This document shows positions 7,518 through 13,337 of a stretch of DNA of 23,467 nucleotides, one piece after another. Numbering within the stretch: the first letter of the stretch is position 1; each line of letters starts with the position of its first letter. Location of the stretch: IMG/VR virus record IMGVR_UViG_3300042356_000788, positions 1 through 23,467 of that record; one strand, written 5' to 3'. This stretch comes from a virus. The notes under the pieces are model-generated. The model made no database searches and was not told the origin of the DNA. It saw only the letters and a program-made list of their open reading frames with translations. A program made the translations under genes and the position numbers.

Positions 7518-8858
7518 ATGAATCCTCTTGAATTGGTCTCCAAAACCTTATATTCGTTTAATGAAAAACAACTTACTTATGAATTATTAGAAGCATTTGG
7601 AAAAAGAGCAGAACTATTTTCACAATATGATGAAATATCAAAAATATTCTTTGAACTTAAAAATCTTCCAAAAGCAATAGAATATGGAGAAAAGACACTT
7701 CATAAGGCAACAACCACAGAAGAAAAATATATTACTTCTAAAAATCTTATTAATGCTTATAATCAATTTAATTATCCAGAGAAAGCAATTACTCAAATTG
7801 AAAAGTGTAAGAAAATCACTCCAAATGACCCAGAACTTTTATTTGAAGAAACCTCATCATATTCACAACTTGGACAATTAGATAAGGCACATAAGTTACT
7901 TTTTAATCTTTCAAAGAGAAACGATTTACCAGAGGAAATAGAAAAGAAGGTTCATCACAATCTTTCGGGTTATTATTTTCATAAAGATGATTTACCAAAG
8001 GCACTTGAACACTTTCTCATAGAAACAGAAAAGACTGCATATAAGAATATTAAATTGCCTTTTCAAAAATGGAATGGTAGAATTACTCCAAATCAGACAA
8101 TTGTGATTGATGCGAATTGTGGTGCTGGTGATGAAATTATGCATATTCGGTTTATGAAGAACCTGAAAGAACTTGGAATGAGACCTATATGGGCAACCAC
8201 TAGAAAACATTTAGCAGATATTTTCAATTATAATGGTTTTGAAAGTGTTTGTGTCTGGGATAAACCAGAATATCCAGATAACTCTTGTTGGGTTTATGCC
8301 CTTGCTCTTCCATATTATCTTCAACTTTCAGTGCAAGATTTAGGTCAAGAACCATATCTTAATCCATTACCAGAGAAGGAAAAGCAATATTCTTATATTC
8401 AAAAAGACACAAAGTATAAAATTGGAATGTTCTGGAATTCTGATTCTGGATTTGAACAGGCACATTTTAGAAGTGTAGATTTCTTTAATTTGTTTAATGT
8501 ATTAGGCAAACCTGAATATTCACTTTATTCCTTACAAATGAGTGATACTCCTGTTCCAGATTCTTGTAAAAGAAACATCAAAGAATTTCATTCAAAAAAT
8601 AGAGAATTTGCTGATACTTTTTCTATTATAAATCAAATGGACTTGGTGATTACTTCTTGCACATCAATCGCTCATATTGCATCTTCTATGGGTAAAGAAG
8701 TATGTGTCTTTGTTCCTATTATGGAGTATTATGCCTGGACTAGTTCAACAGGAAAATCTTGGTGGTATGGTGATAATGTTCATCTATTTCGTCAAAAGAA
8801 ACCCAGAAACTGGGATGCACCGTTACAACAATTGAGAGAGTTTTTAAATGGATTATAA
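7518..8858 (+). CDS. TPR protein with GT9/OGT-like glycosyltransferase domain, 446 aa
   Basis: Residues about 35-170 form TPR-like helical pairs (for example L-P-K-A-I-E-Y-G-E-K, Y-P-E-K-A-I-T-Q-I-E-K, L-D-K-A-H-K-L-L-F). Residues about 195-446 have the GT-B hallmarks of heptosyltransferase and O-GlcNAc-transferase C-terminal halves: G-A-G-D-E-I-M-H-I-R-F near 202, G-M-F-W-N near 303, R-S-V near 318, and D-L-V-I-T-S-C-T-S-I-A-H-I-A-S-S-M-G-K at about 375-393. In classical heptosyltransferases the last motif reads I-T-V-D-T-S; here the Asp position is Cys. TPR plus this fold is the architecture of protein O-glycosyltransferases and related bacterial TPR-glycosyltransferases, so a protein acceptor is plausible but unproven. 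It overlaps the next gene by 11 bases. A CTAAATA box near 7489-7495 precedes it. Confidence 0.75.
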   Translation: MNPLELVSKTLYSFNEKQLTYELLEAFGKRAELFSQYDEISKIFFELKNLPKAIEYGEKTLHKATTTEEKYITSKNLINAYNQFNYPEKAITQIEKCKKITPNDPELLFEETSSYSQLGQLDKAHKLLFNLSKRNDLPEEIEKKVHHNLSGYYFHKDDLPKALEHFLIETEKTAYKNIKLPFQKWNGRITPNQTIVIDANCGAGDEIMHIRFMKNLKELGMRPIWATTRKHLADIFNYNGFESVCVWDKPEYPDNSCWVYALALPYYLQLSVQDLGQEPYLNPLPEKEKQYSYIQKDTKYKIGMFWNSDSGFEQAHFRSVDFFNLFNVLGKPEYSLYSLQMSDTPVPDSCKRNIKEFHSKNREFADTFSIINQMDLVITSCTSIAHIASSMGKEVCVFVPIMEYYAWTSSTGKSWWYGDNVHLFRQKKPRNWDAPLQQLREFLNGL

Positions 8859-9633
8859 ATTTTTATTTCTAGTTGGTTCTTCACTAGAGCATTTTGCCGA
8901 AAAGAATTATAGTCGTTATAATACAGAGCAAAGATTTTTTCAAACTTTAGATACAATTGAATCCATAAGAACCAAAGTTCCAAATGCTTATATTTGTTTA
9001 TTTGAATGTTCTTATAAATCAATCTCAAGTGAATATAAATCAATTCTTCAGGAGAAATCAGATTTATTTTTAGAATTTTATAATGAACCTGGAATTGAAA
9101 CTCTTTATGAAAATTTCTCACAAAAACCAGAACTCATTACTTTTGGTAAGTCACTACTAGAAACCAGAGGTATATTAAACTGTTTGTATCTAATGAAAGA
9201 TAAGCAACTCTTTACTGATGTAACTAGAATTTTTAAATTAACTGGAAGATATACTTTAAATGAATATTTTGAAATTAAAGATTATGAAAGTAAATTATTA
9301 GAAAACTATTACATCGCAAAGACTTATAGTTATTTAAATAAAGAAATAGAAAGTATGAATACTGATAATTTGGAAAATATTTATGCCTATCTATATCAGG
9401 CAGAAGGAATGATGGTGACTGGGTTATGGTCTTTTGATAAAATGTTATTTAATGAGACGATAGAAGCATTAGAAAGAAGTTTCGTATATTTGGAAAAAAT
9501 GATACAGTATACTACAGGAAATGATATTGAACACGCACTCTATAGATTTTTAAATAAAGAAAGAATTATATCTATTCCAAATCTAGGATTAAATGTAAAT
9601 AAAGGAATGGAGACCGCAAATTATTCAATATGA
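8848..9633 (+). CDS. Putative GT-A-like glycosyltransferase, 261 aa
   Basis: The protein opens with a beta strand (F-L-F-L-V-G-S-S) and has T-I-E-S-I-R-T-K-V-P-N-A-Y-I-C-L-F-E, the layout of the first strands and helix of a nucleotide-sugar transferase. F-K-L-T-G-R-Y at 129-135 matches the F-K-x-x-G-R-Y motif seen in several capsule or LPS glycosyltransferase families (WavE-like and relatives). No clear DxD is visible. Cytosolic, with no membrane segment. It starts 11 bases inside the preceding TPR-glycosyltransferase gene and ends in an ATGA overlap with the next, so the four genes from 7518 to 10666 are one coupled unit. Function is inferred from the one motif and the neighbours. Confidence 0.5.
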   Translation: MDYKFLFLVGSSLEHFAEKNYSRYNTEQRFFQTLDTIESIRTKVPNAYICLFECSYKSISSEYKSILQEKSDLFLEFYNEPGIETLYENFSQKPELITFGKSLLETRGILNCLYLMKDKQLFTDVTRIFKLTGRYTLNEYFEIKDYESKLLENYYIAKTYSYLNKEIESMNTDNLENIYAYLYQAEGMMVTGLWSFDKMLFNETIEALERSFVYLEKMIQYTTGNDIEHALYRFLNKERIISIPNLGLNVNKGMETANYSI

Positions 9634-10316
9634 AGATTGCAATTTTCTATCATATCGCACAAATAGGATTGGGAGCATTCATTTATCAATCTCAATTGCA
9701 TAGATTATATGCTTCTGGATTAATTAAAGAATCAGATTATATTCATTTTGGGATAAATGGAGACCAAGAACTTTTTAATGTTCCTGAAAAAGCAGTAATT
9801 AAAAGAAATACCAACTGGAACGAAGAGACTGAAACTTTGATTTCTTTAAGAGATTTTTGTAAGGAAAATTCAGACTATAAGATTCTATATTTTCATACTA
9901 AAGGATCTTCTAAAAATACATTAGAATCACAATCTTGGAGATTAATGATGGAATACTTTGTGATTGATAGATGGAAAGAATGTGTAGAATATTTGAATAC
10001 TTATGATTGTGTGGGGCAGACTTGGTTGATTTTGGGAGATACGATTTGGGAGAATGGAGAGATTACAAAAAATGTAGATAATATTGGACATTATCCTGGA
10101 AACTTCTGGTGGGCAAATGCTTCTTATATTAACAAACTAAATGATAAGTATCTGGAAACTGGATATAGACTGGATAGAGAATTCTGGATTGGAAGTGGTG
10201 GAAAATATAAAGTAAAATCTTTGAAAGTATGGGATGAAAATTTCTCTTCAAGACTACATAATGGTGAGATAGATTTAGTGAATCATTATTTTAAAGAAGA
10301 GGATTATATTGAATGA
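9630..10316 (+). CDS. Putative glycosyltransferase-like protein with H-T-K-G and G-N-F-W-W motifs, 228 aa
   Basis: ATGA overlap at 9630-9633. Visible motifs are Y-F-H-T-K-G-S at 87-93, S-W-R-L-M-M-E-Y-F near 102-110, and G-H-Y-P-G-N-F-W-W-A-N-A-S-Y-I at 153-167. This combination occurs in proteins encoded within surface-polysaccharide and phage sugar clusters that are usually annotated as glycosyltransferase-like, distantly like RgpF-type proteins. I see no canonical DxD motif and cannot name a substrate. No signal peptide or transmembrane helix. It is followed by an ATGA overlap with the Cys-rich protein. Confidence 0.5.
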   Translation: MKIAIFYHIAQIGLGAFIYQSQLHRLYASGLIKESDYIHFGINGDQELFNVPEKAVIKRNTNWNEETETLISLRDFCKENSDYKILYFHTKGSSKNTLESQSWRLMMEYFVIDRWKECVEYLNTYDCVGQTWLILGDTIWENGEITKNVDNIGHYPGNFWWANASYINKLNDKYLETGYRLDREFWIGSGGKYKVKSLKVWDENFSSRLHNGEIDLVNHYFKEEDYIE

Positions 10317-10666
10317 AAGACTGTAATGGTTGCACTGTTTGTTGCACTTGGTTGACTGGTGATGCTTATGGATGGGAGTTTGGAAATGGAAAGTCTTGTA
10401 GATTTTTATGTGAGAATAAATGTGATGTTCATAAAGTAAGACCAAAATCCTGTGAGAATTATTTTTGTGCCTGGTCTCAAGAATTAATAGACGAAGAATA
10501 TCGTCCAGATAAGTGTGGATTTTTAGTTTCTGTAGAAAATAATGAGAATGGACAATATCTCAAAATTATTGAAACAATTAAAGAATCAATAAATAATAAT
10601 ATAGTAGAGTATTTTGAAAACTGGAGTCAAAAAATGAATACTCCTATAATATTTGTAAAACAGTAA
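10313..10666 (+). CDS. CxxCxxCC (YkgJ-type) metal-binding protein, 117 aa
   Basis: ATGA overlap at 10313-10316. Cysteines at residues 4, 7, 10, 11, 29, 33, 37, 47 and 52 form C-x2-C-x2-C-C, then G-K-S-C-R-F-L-C-x3-C-D-V-H and R-P-K-S-C. This is the pattern of the YkgJ/CxxCxxCC family, described as putative zinc- or iron-chelating. The family has no established biochemical role that I can cite, so the function stays open. A helix-rich tail follows residue 75. It is the last gene of the coupled glycosyltransferase unit and lies 10 bases before propeller C, so it may act on products of that block. A metal- or Fe-S-dependent modification of a protein partner is speculation. Confidence 0.7.
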   Translation: MKDCNGCTVCCTWLTGDAYGWEFGNGKSCRFLCENKCDVHKVRPKSCENYFCAWSQELIDEEYRPDKCGFLVSVENNENGQYLKIIETIKESINNNIVEYFENWSQKMNTPIIFVKQ

Positions 10667-10676
10667 GGAACCTAAA

Positions 10677-11849
10677 ATGCCCGCAGACGATATTAATTAT
10701 AGTTTTACAGAGAACGGAGTAGTTTATAATTTTTATGATGTCTTTGTTCCGGCAGAAACTTTTAGACAACCTGCATTATGGTCTTGGGGTCTTAATTTTT
10801 ATGGACAATTAGGAGTAAATGATACCACATATAGAAGCACTCCAGTCACTACGCTACTTGGTGGTAACAATTGGAAATCTATTGCGAGTGGAAAATCTCA
10901 TACAGTAGCACTTAAAACTGATGAAACTCTATGGTCTTGGGGTGGTAATAATAGTGTACAACTAGGTGTAAATGATAATACACATAGAAGCACTCCAGTC
11001 ACTACGCTACTTGGTGGTAACAATTGGAAATCTATTGCTTGTGGAGGTTATCATACGATAGCACTTAAGACTGATGGAACTCTATGGTCTTGGGGTTCTA
11101 ATCTTTTTGGACAACTAGGTGTAAATGATACTACACGAAGAAGCACTCCAGTCACTACACTACTTGGTGGTAACAATTGGAAATCTATTACTGGTGGATT
11201 TTATCATACCATAGCACTTAAGACTGATGGAACTCTATGGTCTTGGGGTTATAATGATAATGGACAACTAGGTGTAAATAATACTACATCTAGAAGCACT
11301 CCAGTCACCACACTACTTGGTGGAACCAATTGGAAATCTATTGCTGGTGGATATTATCATACTATAGCACTTAATACTGATGGGACTTTATGGAATTGGG
11401 GTAGTAATGATAATGGACAACTAGGTGTAAATAATACTACATCTAGAAGCACTCCAGTCACCACACTACTTGGTGGAACCAATTGGAAATCTATTGCTGG
11501 TAAAGGTTTTCATACCATAGCAATTAAGACTGATGGAACTCTATGGACTTGGGGTCGTAATTCTTATGGAGCATTAGGTGTAAATGATACCACACATAGA
11601 AGCACTCCAGTCACCACACTACTTGGTGGTAACAATTGGAAATCTATTGCGAGTGGATTTTTTCATACCATAGCAATTAAGACTGATGGAACTCTATGGA
11701 CTTGGGGTCGTAATGTTTATGGACAATTAGGAGTCAATGATATTACACAAAGAAATACTCCAGTCACTACACTACTTGGTGGTAACAATTGGAAATCTAT
11801 TGCTGGAGGTTATCATACTATAGCAATTCAATATCAACCTGACCCCTAA
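10677..11849 (+). CDS. RCC1-like seven-bladed beta-propeller protein C, 390 aa
   Basis: Start ATG 10677 has an A-A-G-G-A site at 10665-10669 overlapping the previous stop. The N-terminal 32 residues (Y-D-V-F-V-P-A-E-T-F) differ from those of A and B but keep the pattern of an acidic/hydrophobic anchor just before L-W-S-W-G. Residues 33-388 are seven RCC1-like repeats, the last one residue short in the A-G-G-Y-H-T turn. Repeat two has V instead of G (G-x-N-x-x-V) as in protein A repeat six, and repeats four and five share the loop N-N-T-T-S-R, a sign of recent duplication or conversion. It is separated from the other propellers by the first enzyme block, which ends 10 bases upstream. A receptor-binding virion role is inferred. 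Confidence 0.88.
   Translation: MPADDINYSFTENGVVYNFYDVFVPAETFRQPALWSWGLNFYGQLGVNDTTYRSTPVTTLLGGNNWKSIASGKSHTVALKTDETLWSWGGNNSVQLGVNDNTHRSTPVTTLLGGNNWKSIACGGYHTIALKTDGTLWSWGSNLFGQLGVNDTTRRSTPVTTLLGGNNWKSITGGFYHTIALKTDGTLWSWGYNDNGQLGVNNTTSRSTPVTTLLGGTNWKSIAGGYYHTIALNTDGTLWNWGSNDNGQLGVNNTTSRSTPVTTLLGGTNWKSIAGKGFHTIAIKTDGTLWTWGRNSYGALGVNDTTHRSTPVTTLLGGNNWKSIASGFFHTIAIKTDGTLWTWGRNVYGQLGVNDITQRNTPVTTLLGGNNWKSIAGGYHTIAIQYQPDP
10773..11840 (+). repeat. Seven tandem RCC1 coding repeats (gene C)
   Basis: Same 153-bp family as genes A and B. Units four and five share an almost identical stretch in their second half of the loop region. The last unit is one codon shorter. Confidence 0.9.
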
Positions 11850-11862
11850 AATATCATAACAA

Positions 11863-12642
11863 ATGAAAAATCTTTATTTTCTTTCTGGTCTTCCCAGAAG
11901 TGGTTCAACATTATTAGGTTCCATTCTTTCTCAACATTCCAAACTTCAAGCAACTCCAACATCTCCTCTTGCCGATTTACTTTGTTGGATTGATGAAGGA
12001 TTTTCTAAATTAGATATTCAATATACATACGACAAAGATAACATTCAATACAATACTTATCATTCAATTCTTTCAAATTTTTATAATCATATTGAAAAAC
12101 CTTGTATATTAGATAAGCATCGTGGATGGTGTAAGAATGTCTCTTCAATTGAAAAGTATATTCATCAAAAACCAAAAATTATAGCAACTAATCGTAGAAT
12201 TTCAGAAGTTCTTGCTTCTTATATTATTCTTTTGGAAAAAAATGGAACTAATAATTTTGTAGATGCTCATTTAAGACGAGAAGGAACTCCCATCACAACA
12301 ACTAATCGTATTGAATGTCTTTGGAAAAATTATGTAAGTGACCCATATCAAAGTCTAGTCTATGGATTACAACATCATTCACATAATATTCATTTAGTTG
12401 ATTATAATCATCTTATAGAAAATCCAGAGAATGAAGTGAAAAAGATTTATGAATTTCTAGAAATAGAATCTCATAAACACGATTTTTCCAACATTCTAAA
12501 TACTTGTGCCGAAGATAAAGATGATGCCTGGGGAATTGATAATCTTCATCAAATTCGTCCAAAACTTCAAAGAACTTCACCTTCTCCAGAAGAAATTATT
12601 GGAGAAGAAAATGTAAAACTTTATGATAAATTTAATATATGA
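11863..12642 (+). CDS. PAPS-dependent sulfotransferase, 259 aa
   Basis: S-G-L-P-R-S-G-S-T-L-L at residues 8-18 is the 5'-phosphosulfate-binding loop of the sulfotransferase superfamily. I-I-A-T-N-R-R-I-S-E-V-L-A-S at 106-119 fits the 3'-phosphate site, with R111 or R112 and S119 spaced as usual. Length is normal for bacterial and phage members. It would transfer sulfate from PAPS to a hydroxyl of a sugar, protein or small molecule in the cytosol. Sulfotransferases occur in T4-like cyanophages, generally with unknown substrate. The gene starts 13 bases after propeller C and ends in an ATGA overlap with the next, opening the second enzyme block. Confidence 0.85.
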   Translation: MKNLYFLSGLPRSGSTLLGSILSQHSKLQATPTSPLADLLCWIDEGFSKLDIQYTYDKDNIQYNTYHSILSNFYNHIEKPCILDKHRGWCKNVSSIEKYIHQKPKIIATNRRISEVLASYIILLEKNGTNNFVDAHLRREGTPITTTNRIECLWKNYVSDPYQSLVYGLQHHSHNIHLVDYNHLIENPENEVKKIYEFLEIESHKHDFSNILNTCAEDKDDAWGIDNLHQIRPKLQRTSPSPEEIIGEENVKLYDKFNI

Positions 12643-13337
12643 AAAAAATTGAAGTCTTCTTAAGACATTGTTATTATTCAAAGATACAAGAACAACCGAA
12701 TAAAGAAAGACCAGATTGGTGGAATAAGGAAAAAGTATTTGGGAATTTCAAAAATACTTTAAATTCAGAAACCACTAATTATACTCTCATTTATGATGAG
12801 CATTATGGGAAGATTGAAGATACCTTTCTTTCTCAAGAAGAGAATATTCATATCATTAATGCGGGAGGAGAATCAATAAGTTTTCTAAAAACTTTAGAAT
12901 ATGTTCTTTCAAAGAACTTTGATGATGATACAATCATTTATTTTCTAGAAGATGATTATGTTCATCGCCCAAACTGGGATACAATTTTACAAGAAGGATT
13001 TGAACTTCCAGTTTCTTATGTGACTTTATATGACCACAAAGACAAATATTCAGAAATGTATGGGGATTTGATGAGTAAGATTTTAATTACAAAGAGTTCT
13101 CATTGGAAACCAGTTCCTTCCACTACAAATACTTTTGCAACAAAGTTCAAAACACTAAAAGAAGATAAGAGAATTCATTATCAATATTCTACAAATGTAG
13201 AACCTACAGCAGACCATCAAAAGTTTTTAGATTTAAATCAAAAAGGAAGATATTTAATTTCTTGTCTTCCTGGTTATTCAACACACGCAGTAAAAGAAAT
13301 GATTTCCCCTTGTATTGATTGGAGTCTTTATCTATGA
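12639..13337 (+). CDS. GT-A-type glycosyltransferase, 232 aa
   Basis: ATGA overlap with the sulfotransferase gene. I-I-Y-F-L-E-D-D-Y-V-H-R-P-N-W at about 99-113 contains the acidic E-D-D signature at the position of the DxD metal and nucleotide-sugar site. S-T-T-N-T-F-A near 161, A-D-H-Q-K-F near 191 and G-Y-S-T-H-A near 212 are further motifs of this phage- and bacterium-associated family. Compact single-domain protein without membrane segments. The metal-dependent nucleotide-sugar fold is well supported; donor and acceptor are unknown. It ends in an ATGA overlap with the fusion gene. Confidence 0.65.
   Translation: MKKIEVFLRHCYYSKIQEQPNKERPDWWNKEKVFGNFKNTLNSETTNYTLIYDEHYGKIEDTFLSQEENIHIINAGGESISFLKTLEYVLSKNFDDDTIIYFLEDDYVHRPNWDTILQEGFELPVSYVTLYDHKDKYSEMYGDLMSKILITKSSHWKPVPSTTNTFATKFKTLKEDKRIHYQYSTNVEPTADHQKFLDLNQKGRYLISCLPGYSTHAVKEMISPCIDWSLYL

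Noticed and set aside
4509-11840. Classical diversity-generating retroelement
   Set aside because: No reverse transcriptase or template repeat in the window, and many framework adenines are unchanged. The codon pattern is kept as an open finding, not as a called element.
4509-11840. CRISPR-like array
   Set aside because: The repeats are 153-bp in-frame coding units without unique spacers.
13319-13333. Upstream TTG start for the 716-aa fusion
   Set aside because: No ribosome-binding site, and the ATGA overlap at 13334 is the junction used throughout this region.
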